In this document: positions 8,627 through 17,758 of the stretch, one piece after another | Numbering within the stretch: the stretch's first letter is position 1 | Layout: each line of letters begins with the position of its first letter | Origin: Halomonas sp. Bachu 37 | GTDB taxonomy: Bacteria; Pseudomonadota; Gammaproteobacteria; Pseudomonadales; Halomonadaceae | Direction of reading: 5' to 3' | DNA: 64,000 nucleotides | NCBI RefSeq assembly: GCF_039691755.1 | Contig: NZ_CP137552.1 | Location: forward strand, 1,302,001-1,366,000 | The notes under the pieces: generated by a model | Databases searched by the model: none | The model's input: the letters and a program-made list of their open reading frames with translations, nothing else | Told to the model about the DNA's origin: nothing | Position numbers and translations under genes: made by a program

Positions 8627-10024
8627 GTGTCGCTTGTCGATGCGCTTTATCAGCTAACCCCTTCCCCCTGGCTATTGCTGCTGCTTATCCTGCTGATCTC
8701 TCTGGTTGAATCACTTGCGTTAGTCGGTTTGCTGGTGCCGGGAGTGGTATTGATCACCGCGGCGGGTTCACTTGCCGGCCATCAAGACGTTGCCATTCCT
8801 GCTGTTCTCAGCGCCGCTTTCGTCGGTGCCGTGCTCGGTGACGGAATCAGCTTCAGCCTGGGTTACAGCCAACGAGAGCGGGTCATGCAGCGCTGGCCTC
8901 TTTCGCAACATCCCGAATGGCTGGCGCGAGGAGCTCGCTTCTTCAAGCGCTACGGGACACTTTCGGTCTTTTTCGGCCGTTTCGTCGGTCCTGTTCGTCC
9001 CATCATCCCTCTGGTAGCCGGCATGTTGCACATGTCCCCACGCACCTTTGCCTGGGCCAATATCGTTTCCGCCGCGCTGTGGGCACCCGCCTACGTCCTG
9101 CCGGGCTATCTACTGGGCCGAAGCTGGCAAAAGTTACTGGAATTACCCGCCGAGCTTGAAGCGTGGCTGATCACGCTGGCCATCATCCTGCTCTTTCTGG
9201 CGTTGATGTTTTCCTGGGGCCGGGCTCAGCTGGTACGCAACGGGCGGGTATATGGTCTTGTTGCCGGTCTCGCCCGGCGGTTTCCCTTGCTGCGCCGCCC
9301 GTGGTTGGCCATGGGTCGCCAGGGAGAAGTGCCTCTGGCGTCCAGTCTGCTGTTGATTGTGTCGCTGGGCAGTTTTTCGGGATGGACCTTGGTAGTACTC
9401 GCTTTCGACGGACCGTTACCCATCGACCTGCAGATACAGCAGCTATTCAGCACTCTACAATTCCCCATGGCCTACTATGTCAGTGAGGCACTTGCCCGAC
9501 TAGGAGATAGCCTCGGCATCATCGCGCTGATTCTGCCGTGGGCCATGTGGATGTTATGGAGAAGGCACATGGCGGCCCTGCTGCACTGGGCGGCCGCACT
9601 GGGCGGTATAGCCTTGCTCAATACCTGGGGCAAGGCCGTCTTCGGCCGCGTACGCCCCGAAACGCCGGACTACCTGCTGGGTTCACTGGCATACCCCAGC
9701 GCCCACACATCCACCGCCGTGGTGGTCTTCGGCCTGGCCGCCGCCTTTTTCGCCACCGTTATCCCCCATGCCAGGCGTTTCTGGCTCTACTGGGGTGCCG
9801 TGGCTCTCGTCACGCCAATGGCGCTATCGCGCCTCGTGCTTGGTTATCATTGGTTCAGCGACGTGATCGGTGGTGCCATGCTGGGGTTGATCGTGTGCTC
9901 ACTGATCAACCTGAGCTGGCAAAGCCGCACACGTCTTCCGCTGTGGTCCTGCCCTTGGCATATCCTGGCAATCGCATCGGCGGTTCTGGCCGCTTGCCGA
10001 ATCTTTCTGCTCCCCGCGGTCTAG
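8627..10024 (+). CDS. DedA-PAP2 fusion: membrane protein with SNARE-associated/VTT and lipid phosphatase domains
   Basis: A 465-residue inner-membrane protein starting with GTG at 8627, chosen because GGAG lies 8 bases upstream. The N-terminal half (about 1-200) is a DedA domain with the motif FFGRFVGPVRPIIPLVAGM, the hallmark of DedA family phospholipid flippases/transporters. The C-terminal half (about 235-450) is a PAP2 phosphatase with all three motifs: KAVFGRVRP, YPSAHTS and SRLVLGYHWFSDVIGG. The fusion suggests coupled hydrolysis and movement of a lipid such as undecaprenyl diphosphate or phosphatidic acid (inference). It ends 6 bp before the convergent LysE gene. Confidence 0.9.
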   Translation: MSLVDALYQLTPSPWLLLLLILLISLVESLALVGLLVPGVVLITAAGSLAGHQDVAIPAVLSAAFVGAVLGDGISFSLGYSQRERVMQRWPLSQHPEWLARGARFFKRYGTLSVFFGRFVGPVRPIIPLVAGMLHMSPRTFAWANIVSAALWAPAYVLPGYLLGRSWQKLLELPAELEAWLITLAIILLFLALMFSWGRAQLVRNGRVYGLVAGLARRFPLLRRPWLAMGRQGEVPLASSLLLIVSLGSFSGWTLVVLAFDGPLPIDLQIQQLFSTLQFPMAYYVSEALARLGDSLGIIALILPWAMWMLWRRHMAALLHWAAALGGIALLNTWGKAVFGRVRPETPDYLLGSLAYPSAHTSTAVVVFGLAAAFFATVIPHARRFWLYWGAVALVTPMALSRLVLGYHWFSDVIGGAMLGLIVCSLINLSWQSRTRLPLWSCPWHILAIASAVLAACRIFLLPAV

Positions 10025-10030
10025 CGGGAA

Positions 10031-10651
10031 TCAACCCAATGCCAGCCAGACCCCTACACCGACCATCAGGGCGCCGGCGATACGGTTGAGCAAACGCACG
10101 TTGTCACGTTCGCCCAGAAGCTTGCGCAGTGTCTGACCACCCGTGGCGTAAACCAGCATGCTGAGAAATTCGATGCATAGAATCAGACCGATAAGAACAC
10201 CCAGCTGGGCGGGTAACGGTCGGGAGGCGTCCAGAAAGGGCGGCAGCAGCACCATGAAGAATGCCCATCCCTTGGGATTGGCTACCGCTGTCACGAACCC
10301 CTGCAGCGCCAGTTGAAGACGCCCTACAGGTGCCATATCCAGATCGGAGGGGATGGCCATGCGTCCGCGCGAGCGCCACATCATTACCCCCAGATACCCA
10401 AGATAAGCGCCCCCGACCCACTTGAACAAGGCGAACAACTCGGGTTGACGCAGCATCAGGGCCGCCACCCCCGCCCCGGCAGCGGCGGCCACCAACCCGA
10501 CGCCAGCCAACTCGCCCATCATCATCCACAGCGTACGCTTTACCCCCTGGGTCATGCCCAGCACCATGGCGAGCGTCATGCACATGCCAGGGGTCAGCGA
10601 CACCAGCATGAACGTGGGCACGAATACCGTTAGCGTGGCCCAGGGCATCAT
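10031..10651 (-). CDS. LysE/RhtB family amino acid exporter
   Basis: A 206-residue membrane permease with six predicted helices that probably exports an amino acid or derivative. The family opening FVPTFMLVSLTPGMCMTLAM (residues about 9-28) contains the conserved TPGP-like turn. The LysE central glycine-rich segment GGAYLGYLGVMMWRSR is present, and the C-terminal half contains a typical AVANPKGWAFFM block. An in-frame upstream extension to 10987 lies inside ubiX and is not part of the gene. The ATG at 10651 overlaps the ubiX stop by 4 bp, so it is coupled to ubiX. The substrate cannot be told from sequence. Confidence 0.88.
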   Translation of the reverse strand: MMPWATLTVFVPTFMLVSLTPGMCMTLAMVLGMTQGVKRTLWMMMGELAGVGLVAAAAGAGVAALMLRQPELFALFKWVGGAYLGYLGVMMWRSRGRMAIPSDLDMAPVGRLQLALQGFVTAVANPKGWAFFMVLLPPFLDASRPLPAQLGVLIGLILCIEFLSMLVYATGGQTLRKLLGERDNVRLLNRIAGALMVGVGVWLALG

Positions 10652-11301
10652 AGACGCGCATCTTTTGTGGCGGTGGCAGGCTCCCCCCAGCGCGGCATCA
10701 AGGAGTGCTCGACACCCAGCTGATTGAGAATGCGCGCCACGATGAAATCGATAAGGTCTTCTACCCGCTGCGGATGATGATAGAACCCCGGAGCAGCCGG
10801 CAGAATGACGGCGCCCATCCGCGTCAACGCAAGCATATGCTCGAGATGAATAGCGGAAAAAGGTGTCTCCCGAGGCACCATGATCAACTTGCGCCGCTCC
10901 TTCAGGGCGACATCCGCCGCCCGCTCGATCAAATTGTTGCTGGCGCCACAGGCAACCGCCGACAACGTGCCCGTGGAGCATGGACATACGACCATTGCTG
11001 CGGAAGCCCCCGAGCCGGAAGCCACGGGAGCCATCCAGTCCTCACGACCAAAACAGCGTATCTGGCCGGGCCTGGCGCCACTACGCTCGCTCAAGGCACG
11101 ACACAAGCGCTCCGGCTGAGCCGGCAGTGACACATCGGTTTCGGTCGCGATCACCATGTGAGCCGCCTTGGAAACCATCACCCACACCTCGTGCCCTGCC
11201 GCCGCCAGTACGTCGATCAGGCGCAGGCCGTACTGCGCGCCGGAGGCACCGGTCAAGGCCACGGTCACGGGCGGCCGGAAAACGTCCCGATCAATTTCCA
11301 T
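10648..11301 (-). CDS. ubiX: Flavin prenyltransferase UbiX
   Basis: This 217-residue enzyme attaches dimethylallyl phosphate to FMN, making the prenylated cofactor for UbiD decarboxylase in ubiquinone synthesis. The FMN-binding VALTGASGAQYGLRL motif is at residues about 13-27. The later block KLIMVPRETPFSAIHLEHM matches the family's phosphate-binding region. The ATG at 11301 is preferred over 11346 because family proteins start just before the ALTGASG strand; this start overlaps the end of mpl by 11 bp. The mpl-ubiX order is shared with pseudomonads. Confidence 0.93.
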   Translation of the reverse strand: MEIDRDVFRPPVTVALTGASGAQYGLRLIDVLAAAGHEVWVMVSKAAHMVIATETDVSLPAQPERLCRALSERSGARPGQIRCFGREDWMAPVASGSGASAAMVVCPCSTGTLSAVACGASNNLIERAADVALKERRKLIMVPRETPFSAIHLEHMLALTRMGAVILPAAPGFYHHPQRVEDLIDFIVARILNQLGVEHSLMPRWGEPATATKDARL

Positions 11302-12682
11302 GCGGTTGGCGCTCCTCGAGGGCGTGGAGCAGTTTTTCGTGGACACCGCCGAAACTCCCGTTGGACATCACCACGATACGATCCAGGGGAGACGCCTTGG
11401 CCACCACGGCGGCGACCAATGTCTCCAGATCCTGGTAGAGCGCCGCGTCTTCTCCCCGCTGCTGGACCACTTCATCGAGTGACCATTCGAGTCCCGGCGG
11501 CTGGTACCAGAAGACATGATCCGCATGGCGGGTACTCTCACCGAGACGCTGGCGCAGCGCCCCCAGGCGCATGGTGTTGGAGCGGGGTTCGATCACCGCC
11601 AGCAAACGCCCCTTGCCGGTAGCCGCCCGCAGCCCTTTCAGGGTCGCCGCGATTGCAGTCGGATGGTGGGCAAAGTCATCGATCACCTGCACTCCATTCA
11701 CCTCGCCGCGCACCTCCTGACGCCGCCGGGGCGTCTCGAATCGCGACAGCGCGGCACAACCGCGTGCCAATACCACGCCGCATGCGTTGGCCGCTGCCAG
11801 GGCCGCCAAAGCATTGCGAGCGTTATACTCGCCGGTCAGTGCCCAATCCACGACAGCATCATCATCGTTGCCAGTGTCATCTTGATGAATCACCTGAAAG
11901 CGGCTGGCATCATCGCGCTCCAATACGATCCGCCACTGGCTTTGCGCCTGATTGCCAAAGCGAACCACTGGGCTCCATGCGCCTTGCGCCAGCACGCGCT
12001 CCAGCGCAGGCTGACCGTCGGCAACGAGCAATTGCCCCTTACCGGGAACGGTACGTATCAGATGATGGAACTGACGTTCAATGGCGGCCAGGTCATCGAA
12101 TATATCGGCGTGATCGAATTCCAGGTTATTGAGAACCGCAATGTCGGGGCGGTAATGAACGAATTTGGAACGCTTGTCGAAAAAGGCCGTATCGTATTCA
12201 TCGGCTTCCACGACGAAGGGACTCCCAGCAGCACCCAACCGGGCGGAGACGCCGAAATTACGCGGCACACCACCGATCAGAAAACCCGGTTCCAGCCCTG
12301 CCGACTCCAGCAGCCAAGCCAGCAGGCTGGCCGTGGTGGTCTTGCCGTGTGTACCCGCTATCGCAATTACCTTGCGTCCCGGCAGGACGTGTTCGGCCAG
12401 CCACTGCGGTCCCGAGACGTACGCCATGGCACTATCGAGCACAGCCTCGACCTCGGGATTGCCCCGGGACAACGCGTTGCCCACGATGACCTGATCGGGC
12501 CGAGGATCGAGATTTTCCGCTCGGTAGCCCTCCTGAAGCACGATCCCCGCGTCAGCCAGCTGGGTACTCATGGGCGGATAGACATTGGCATCAGAGCCGC
12601 TAACGGTATAACCCAATTCACGTGCCAGCAGTGCCAGGCTGCCCATGAAGGTGCCGCAAATGCCGATGATATGAAGGTGCAT
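11291..12682 (-). CDS. mpl: UDP-MurNAc:L-Ala-gamma-D-Glu-meso-DAP ligase (murein tripeptide recycling)
   Basis: This 463-residue Mur ligase rejoins recycled murein tripeptide to UDP-MurNAc. It starts MHLHIIGICGTFMGSLA, the family's Rossmann-like N terminus with GICGTFMG. The ATP-binding GTHGKTTTASLLAW motif lies near residue 110 and the ENxEFDHADIF-type segment (NNLEFDHADIFDD) near 175. The C-terminal domain contains DDFAHHPTAI. The ATG at 12682 gives a length close to E. coli Mpl (457); an upstream ATG-like start at 12748 would add residues with no counterpart. It shares the recycling theme with the AmpG-like permease at 40438. Confidence 0.95.
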   Translation of the reverse strand: MHLHIIGICGTFMGSLALLARELGYTVSGSDANVYPPMSTQLADAGIVLQEGYRAENLDPRPDQVIVGNALSRGNPEVEAVLDSAMAYVSGPQWLAEHVLPGRKVIAIAGTHGKTTTASLLAWLLESAGLEPGFLIGGVPRNFGVSARLGAAGSPFVVEADEYDTAFFDKRSKFVHYRPDIAVLNNLEFDHADIFDDLAAIERQFHHLIRTVPGKGQLLVADGQPALERVLAQGAWSPVVRFGNQAQSQWRIVLERDDASRFQVIHQDDTGNDDDAVVDWALTGEYNARNALAALAAANACGVVLARGCAALSRFETPRRRQEVRGEVNGVQVIDDFAHHPTAIAATLKGLRAATGKGRLLAVIEPRSNTMRLGALRQRLGESTRHADHVFWYQPPGLEWSLDEVVQQRGEDAALYQDLETLVAAVVAKASPLDRIVVMSNGSFGGVHEKLLHALEERQPHGN

Positions 12683-12889
12683 GAAGATCGAATCCCTGTG
12701 CATCACAAGACAGCCATGCAGACTAGCATGACGTGCCGCTTTGCTCATCCATGCGTGTGCGTGCCGAACGATGCCTGACCGGCTGTTCCGCCTATCTCGC
12801 TGATAGTAGCAGCTGTCAGTGACAATAGCGGCGAGTTATTGCAGGATGCGTCCTTGATGTTGTCGCTCACCACCGAAAAGGATGGCCCG

Positions 12890-13279
12890 ATGAGGTTCAT
12901 TGTTCGTTATTTCTTTCGTGGCCTACGCCTGGTATTGGCACCGGTCATGCTGATCGCCGAAAAAGTATCCACGCCCCAGGCGATGGAGCGCAGCCCGGAA
13001 GAGCAGGCGCGGATCGATGAAGAGTGCCGCAGACTAGCGCTCTATCAGTTTCGCACTTGCCCCTTTTGCATCAAGGTGCGCAAGGAAATGGCGCGTCTGG
13101 GACTGAATATTGAATTGCGCGATACCCAACTGGACCCCGATCACCGGAAAGCGCTGGAGGAAGGTGGCGGTAAGGTGAAAGTCCCCTGCCTCAGAATTGC
13201 GGACGAAATGAATGGCGATACGTGGATGTACGAATCCGACGAGATCAATGCCTGGCTGCACAAGCGTTTCGGTCAATGA
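12890..13279 (+). CDS. Glutaredoxin/GST N-terminal-domain membrane-anchored protein
   Basis: A 129-residue protein with a hydrophobic N-terminal segment (about 1-24, RYFFRGLRLVLAPVMLIAEK) and a glutaredoxin fold from about residue 48. The redox motif is CPFC (YQFRTCPFCIKVRKEM), followed by the cis-Pro block VKVPCLRI and the ESDEINAWL segment that closes glutaredoxin-like domains. It is probably a membrane-associated thiol-disulfide oxidoreductase. The start at 12890 has AAAAGGA 8-14 bases upstream; a longer TTG-initiated reading frame lacks such a site. It is divergent from mpl. Confidence 0.88.
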   Translation: MRFIVRYFFRGLRLVLAPVMLIAEKVSTPQAMERSPEEQARIDEECRRLALYQFRTCPFCIKVRKEMARLGLNIELRDTQLDPDHRKALEEGGGKVKVPCLRIADEMNGDTWMYESDEINAWLHKRFGQ

Positions 13280-13362
13280 CGCCTCGCTCTGACGATTCGG
13301 CACCAACCAGCACGTCAGTCAGCATGAGTACCTGACAGCTAGAGCGTCACCAGAGCGCATTG

Positions 13363-13878
13363 TCAGAATTCGATCTTGCTGGCTTTAATATCAAACGTCA
13401 CATCGATCTCGATAGCTTCTTCCATGTTCGGCATGGTGCCCAAACGCTCCTGCAATGCCAACCACCCCTCGACCCTGCCCATTACTCGTATCGTGCGGCC
13501 TTCGCGATGTAGGGAGTCCAGCGTCAGGGTCACATCTGCTCCTTCCGAGGTAAACAAGGGGGGCATGGCCGAACCGCCGATAAGATGGATCACATCGAAG
13601 TCGACCACCTTGTCTTCGGTGATCGTCATGCTCAGGGAGAGGGCTTCCCGAGTGCTCCAGGAATCGGGATCGATAAATCCCGTCACGTCGAGATTCACCA
13701 TGTCGCCGTACTCGATGAAAGTGGCATTGGAATCGCTGCCATAGCTCAACACATGCCACTCACGTTCTTCCCCGTCGAGCATTCCCGCGAGCGTATCCGC
13801 CCCTGCACTGCCGGAGTGAAGCATCAATGCGGCCAGTATTCCCAAGGCCGCTGCGTATAACCTGCTGTTCCACCACAT
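13363..13878 (-). CDS. Exported protein of unknown function
   Basis: A 171-residue protein with a clear signal peptide (MWWNSRLYAAALGILAALML, then cleavage after SAGA-D near residue 27). The mature part is about 145 residues, acidic and predicted to be mostly beta strand, with no cysteine, no catalytic motif and no family I recognise. The repeated VTLTLDSL/IDVTFDIKASKIEF pattern suggests a beta-sandwich. The upstream extension to 13977 lacks a signal peptide and is not used. It is convergent with the glutaredoxin gene and divergent from the ATP-grasp operon. Confidence 0.7.
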   Translation of the reverse strand: MWWNSRLYAAALGILAALMLHSGSAGADTLAGMLDGEEREWHVLSYGSDSNATFIEYGDMVNLDVTGFIDPDSWSTREALSLSMTITEDKVVDFDVIHLIGGSAMPPLFTSEGADVTLTLDSLHREGRTIRVMGRVEGWLALQERLGTMPNMEEAIEIDVTFDIKASKIEF

Positions 13879-14267
13879 TGTCCCATCCTGGTTGCATCCA
13901 CCAACGATTCGTCTCTTGCCAAGGGCTTTCTCAGCATAGCGTAAAAGCGCCCCGACATGAGCCATGCGAAAATTCAATACCTCTTTTAAAACAAAACATA
14001 TAGTAAAAACAAAAGCTTATCAGGGGCATCATGTCGTGCCGTCCGAATGACACTATGTTAACTGAGATTTTTAAAGCGTAACTTTTTCTCAACTCCGTGG
14101 AAACGCGCTGCTTCCTTTACTAGGGTAATTGCGTAAGGAAACAATGGAGCACTGTGCTCCCGATAGCTTCATGCAATAGCTTCGCGCAATGACCTGCTTG
14201 ATTAGGTCATGCTCAATAAACAGCCCCTTATCAAGTCAAGGAGCTAATCCGTCAAGGAGATAGATGG
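13879..14267. other. 389-bp divergent intergenic region
   Basis: AT-rich spacer between the exported protein (minus) and the ATP-grasp operon (plus). No convincing ORF. It holds two inverted repeats described separately (14146-14160 and 14189-14210), a direct repeat of ATAGCTTC (14163-14184) and a good ribosome binding site AAGGAG ending 9 bases before the ATG at 14268. It probably carries the control region of the operon. Confidence 0.6.
14146..14210. promoter_or_regulatory. Two candidate operator inverted repeats upstream of the ATP-grasp operon
   Basis: GGAGCAC-T-GTGCTCC (14146-14160) is a perfect 7-bp dyad around a single base. ATGACCT-N8-AGGTCAT (14189-14210) is a perfect 7-bp dyad with an 8-bp spacer. 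They lie 58-122 bp before the start codon at 14268, where a repressor or activator would act. No regulator gene is adjacent, so the cognate protein is unknown. Neither is followed by a T-tract, which argues against terminators. Confidence 0.45.
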
Positions 14268-15554
14268 ATGAAACGCAATGTATTCGTCGTTGCGCTTGAA
14301 GAGCAGCAACGCCAGGAATTCAAAACGCTACGCCGCGCGCGCGAACTGAGTGTTCATGGCCTGTTGGATGTCAGCACAGCAGTCGAACCTCCCGAGAAGA
14401 TCTCTTTCCATCGGCTGATGGAACAGGCGAGAAAGGAGCTTGAAGACCACGGCGGGCCGGTCGATGCCATCGTTGCTCATTGGGACTTCCCTACCAGTGT
14501 CATGGTCCCGCTGTTGTGCAAGGAGTACGGTATCCCCTCTCCGTCGGCAGAAAGTGTACTGACGTGCGAGCACAAGTACTGGAGCCGCCTTGAACAGCAG
14601 AGAGTGATCCCCGAGTGCGTCCCCGCCTTCTGTAGCGTGGACCCTTTCGCCGAGAACCCGCTGGAGCAGGTCACGCTGGATTTCCCCTTCTGGCTGAAGC
14701 CGGTTAAGGCGTTTTCCTCCCAGTTGGGTTTCAAGGTCGAGAACGAGGCGCAGTTTCAGGAAGCGATCGAGACCATGCGCCAGGAGATTCGCCACTTCGG
14801 CGACCCCTTCAATGAGGCGCTCAGTTACATCGATCTGCCCGCCGACCTGGAGGGATGCGACGGTAACACTTGTATTGCCGAACAGCTGGTCTCGGGCATA
14901 CAGGCCGCGCCGGAAGGCACGATGTTCCAAGGTGAGTTCAATGTCCACGGCATCATCGCCCAGGGCAGAAGTGCTGAAGAAGGGTTATTCGATCGCCTGG
15001 AGTATCCCAGCCATCTGCCGGAGAAAATCCACCGTCGCATGATCGGTATCTGCAAGACGTTCCTGACTCACATCGGTTTTGACAATGGCTGTTTCAACGC
15101 CGAATTCATGTGGGACGAGAAAACGGACCAGTTATGGCTGATTGAATTCAATACGCGGATTTCACAATCCCATAGCGAAATCTTCATCATGGTCGACGGC
15201 ATGTCCAACCATGAAGTCGCAATAGATATCGCACTCAACGAGCGTCCCTCCCTGCCCAACCGGGAAGGTCATTATCCAGTGGCAGCCAAGTGCTACATCC
15301 CGTATGAACACAAGGACGGCATCGTCACTCGTGTACCCAGTGCAGAAGAAATCCAGGCACTGCGCGAGCGCTTTCCCGGTACCGAGGTGAAACTCGCCGT
15401 GCATGAGGGTAGCCGTTTAAGCGAGCTTCCCAATCAGGATGCATTCAGCTATCAACTAGGGACGTTATATATCGCCGCCGAGGAGCACGAACAGATCCAG
15501 GAGCGATATGACGCCTGCCTGGAAGCGCTACGTTTCGAGATTGATCCTGTGTAA
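14268..15554 (+). CDS. ATP-grasp ligase of unknown substrate
   Basis: This 428-residue protein has the fold order of ATP-grasp carboxylate-amine ligases. N-terminal residues 1-90 form a preATP-grasp Rossmann-like domain. FWLKPVKAFSSQLGF (about 141-155) supplies the ATP-binding Lys, and LWLIEFNTRISQSHSE (about 289-304) supplies the Mg-binding Glu/Asn. Such enzymes activate a carboxylate as acylphosphate and join it to an amine or thiol. It is not close to biotin carboxylase (no biotin partners) or to PurK/DdlB that I recognise. It is the first gene of a unit with a CocE/NonD hydrolase 79 bp downstream and a P450. Confidence 0.85.
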   Translation: MKRNVFVVALEEQQRQEFKTLRRARELSVHGLLDVSTAVEPPEKISFHRLMEQARKELEDHGGPVDAIVAHWDFPTSVMVPLLCKEYGIPSPSAESVLTCEHKYWSRLEQQRVIPECVPAFCSVDPFAENPLEQVTLDFPFWLKPVKAFSSQLGFKVENEAQFQEAIETMRQEIRHFGDPFNEALSYIDLPADLEGCDGNTCIAEQLVSGIQAAPEGTMFQGEFNVHGIIAQGRSAEEGLFDRLEYPSHLPEKIHRRMIGICKTFLTHIGFDNGCFNAEFMWDEKTDQLWLIEFNTRISQSHSEIFIMVDGMSNHEVAIDIALNERPSLPNREGHYPVAAKCYIPYEHKDGIVTRVPSAEEIQALRERFPGTEVKLAVHEGSRLSELPNQDAFSYQLGTLYIAAEEHEQIQERYDACLEALRFEIDPV

Positions 15555-15633
15555 CCACATCTCGACGAGACGTGACATGGCAAGGCGCGATAGCCAGACG
15601 AGGAACACAAGCCAGCAATTTCAAGGAGACACC

Positions 15634-17697
15634 ATGAAGACAATGGCTTCGTACCCGTACAAGGTTCGGGAAATAGAAAATATCTTCATTCCCATGCGTG
15701 ACGGGGCGCAGCTAGCCGCTCGTATATGGCTGCCCGAGGAAGCGGAGCGCACACCGATGCCGGCGATCATGGAGTACATTCCTTATCGCAAGCGGGATCT
15801 GACCCGTGGGCGCGATGCGACCAATCATGCTTACATGGCGGGCCATGGTTATGTATGTGTGCGAGTCGACATGCGCGGTAGCGGCGATTCCGACGGGGTC
15901 ATTACCGACGAATATACCCAGCAGGAGCAGCAGGACGGCGTTGACGCCATCGAATGGCTATCCCAGCAATCCTGGTGCGACGGTAACGTGGGCATGATGG
16001 GGATATCCTGGGGCGGCTTCAATAGCCTGCAGGTAGCGGCGCACCAACCGCCGGCACTCAAGGCAATTATCAGCATTTGCTCCAGTGACGACCTCTACGC
16101 CGACAACATGCATTACATGGGTGGCTGCCTGCTGGGCGACAACCTGTCCGAAGCTACCGTCATGTTTGCCTTCAACTCGCTGCCACCGGACCCCGCGATC
16201 GTCGGGGACCGCTGGCGGGACATGTGGCTGGAACGCATGGATTGCAGCGGTTTGTGGCTCGAGTCCTGGCTAGGACATCAGCGGCGCGACGCCTACTGGA
16301 CGACAAGCTCCGTTTGCGAGTATTACGATGCCATCAAGTGCCCGGTATATGCCATCGGTGGCTGGGCCGACGGGTTCACCAATACCGTATTACGCTTGCT
16401 CGAGCATCTCGATGTACCCCGGAAGGGACTAATTGGACCTTGGGGACATAAATATCCCCATCAAGGAATGCCAGGGCCGGCTATCGGTTTTCTCCAGGAA
16501 GCGGTGCGCTGGTGGGATTACTGGCTGAAGGGTATTGAGAACGGCATCATGGATGAGCCTTCGGTACGCGCCTGGCTTCAGGATAGTGTCCCGCCCGAAG
16601 CCTCATATGATGAGCGTCCCGGAAGGTGGATCAGCGAACCCCATTGGCCCAGCGACAATATTCATCAAGCCTACTATGGACTCGGCCGTTATGCGTTGAA
16701 TCCCATGGCAGGCGAAGCTAATGCAACAGACAGCAGCAATACAACATCCGGGTCGCAAGCTGACGAAAAGGCTATCTCCGTACAGTCCCCATTAAGCGTG
16801 GGGTTATTTGCCGGTAAATGGTGTTCATACGCCGCCACTCCCGACCTGCCCGGCGATCAACGCGAAGAGGATGGTGGATCGCTGGTATTCACCTCTCCTC
16901 CCCTGGAAGAACCGCTGGAAATATTCGGCGTGGCGTCGCTTTCCCTTGAGATTTCGGCAAACAAACCCCAGGGCATGTTGGCGGTCCGTCTATCGGATGT
17001 AGCGCCGGACGGCAAGGCCACCCGGGTAACCTATGGTCTGCTCAACTTGAGCCATCGCGACAGCGACGCCAACCCCGAACCCATGGTTCCCAATCAACGC
17101 TATCGCGTCCAGGTAGCGCTGAATGGTATCGCCCAGCGTTTTCCCGTCGGTCATCAACTGCGCATTTCGGTTTCCACTTCATACTGGCCACTGGCCTGGC
17201 TACCGCCGGAAAGCGTGCAGGTGGATGTTTACCCGCAAAATAGCCAGTTGACACTTCCGGTACGCCCACCCCGCGAGGAAGATGAGGCCTTGGCCCCCTT
17301 TGCAGAACCCGAGGGAGGCGAGCCGATCGAAACAACAACACTAGCGCCCAGCGAGCACAACTGGTGCTTGCATCGTGATCTCGCTGCCAAGAAGTCCGTT
17401 CTCGAAGTGATCAACGATCAGGGTAATTTCCGCATCGATGAGATCGGCACGGAAATTCATCGCAGCAATCGCGAGTGGTATACCACGGTAGAAGACGAGT
17501 TCACCTCGGCGCGCGGCGAGACGTACACGGAGCGCTGTTTCAAACGCGACGACTGGAATGCCGAGGTTTATACCCGCACGGTGCTCAGTTGTTCCAGCGA
17601 GTATTTCTTCATCCATGCACAGTTGGACGCCTATGAGGATGACTACCGAATCTTTTCCAAGAACTGGGAAAAGGTGATTCCTCGTGACAACCTCTAA
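15634..17697 (+). CDS. CocE/NonD family hydrolase (X-Pro dipeptidyl-peptidase S15-like)
   Basis: A 687-residue alpha/beta-hydrolase with the CocE architecture. The nucleophile elbow GISWGG places the Ser at residue 125; the oxyanion Tyr is in YIPYRKRD (about 48-55). The cap helices follow, and a jelly-roll beta domain starts after about 400 (GDQREEDGGSLVFTSPPLEEP). An Asn/Ser/Thr-rich linker (about 350-385) is unusual. The start at 15634 is set by AAGGAGA 5-11 bases upstream; the longer in-frame ORF would overlap the ligase. Known relatives cleave esters or amides (cocaine esterase, glutaryl-7-ACA acylase). No signal peptide is seen, so it is probably cytoplasmic. It may hydrolyse the product or a precursor of the neighbouring ligase (inference). 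Confidence 0.88.
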   Translation: MKTMASYPYKVREIENIFIPMRDGAQLAARIWLPEEAERTPMPAIMEYIPYRKRDLTRGRDATNHAYMAGHGYVCVRVDMRGSGDSDGVITDEYTQQEQQDGVDAIEWLSQQSWCDGNVGMMGISWGGFNSLQVAAHQPPALKAIISICSSDDLYADNMHYMGGCLLGDNLSEATVMFAFNSLPPDPAIVGDRWRDMWLERMDCSGLWLESWLGHQRRDAYWTTSSVCEYYDAIKCPVYAIGGWADGFTNTVLRLLEHLDVPRKGLIGPWGHKYPHQGMPGPAIGFLQEAVRWWDYWLKGIENGIMDEPSVRAWLQDSVPPEASYDERPGRWISEPHWPSDNIHQAYYGLGRYALNPMAGEANATDSSNTTSGSQADEKAISVQSPLSVGLFAGKWCSYAATPDLPGDQREEDGGSLVFTSPPLEEPLEIFGVASLSLEISANKPQGMLAVRLSDVAPDGKATRVTYGLLNLSHRDSDANPEPMVPNQRYRVQVALNGIAQRFPVGHQLRISVSTSYWPLAWLPPESVQVDVYPQNSQLTLPVRPPREEDEALAPFAEPEGGEPIETTTLAPSEHNWCLHRDLAAKKSVLEVINDQGNFRIDEIGTEIHRSNREWYTTVEDEFTSARGETYTERCFKRDDWNAEVYTRTVLSCSSEYFFIHAQLDAYEDDYRIFSKNWEKVIPRDNL

Positions 17698-17758
17698 CGG
17701 GATAAGTAGATAGCTCCACCCCACTAAACCGGTACCCTTTGCAGGGAGAGATAGACCC

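Noticed and set aside
10014..10029. CCCGC...GCGGG hairpin between convergent genes as a terminator
   Set aside because: The stem is only 5 bp and no T-tract follows on either strand.
11516..12778. 420-codon open frame on the plus strand
   Set aside because: Mirror of mpl. The ligase motifs on the other strand settle which is real.
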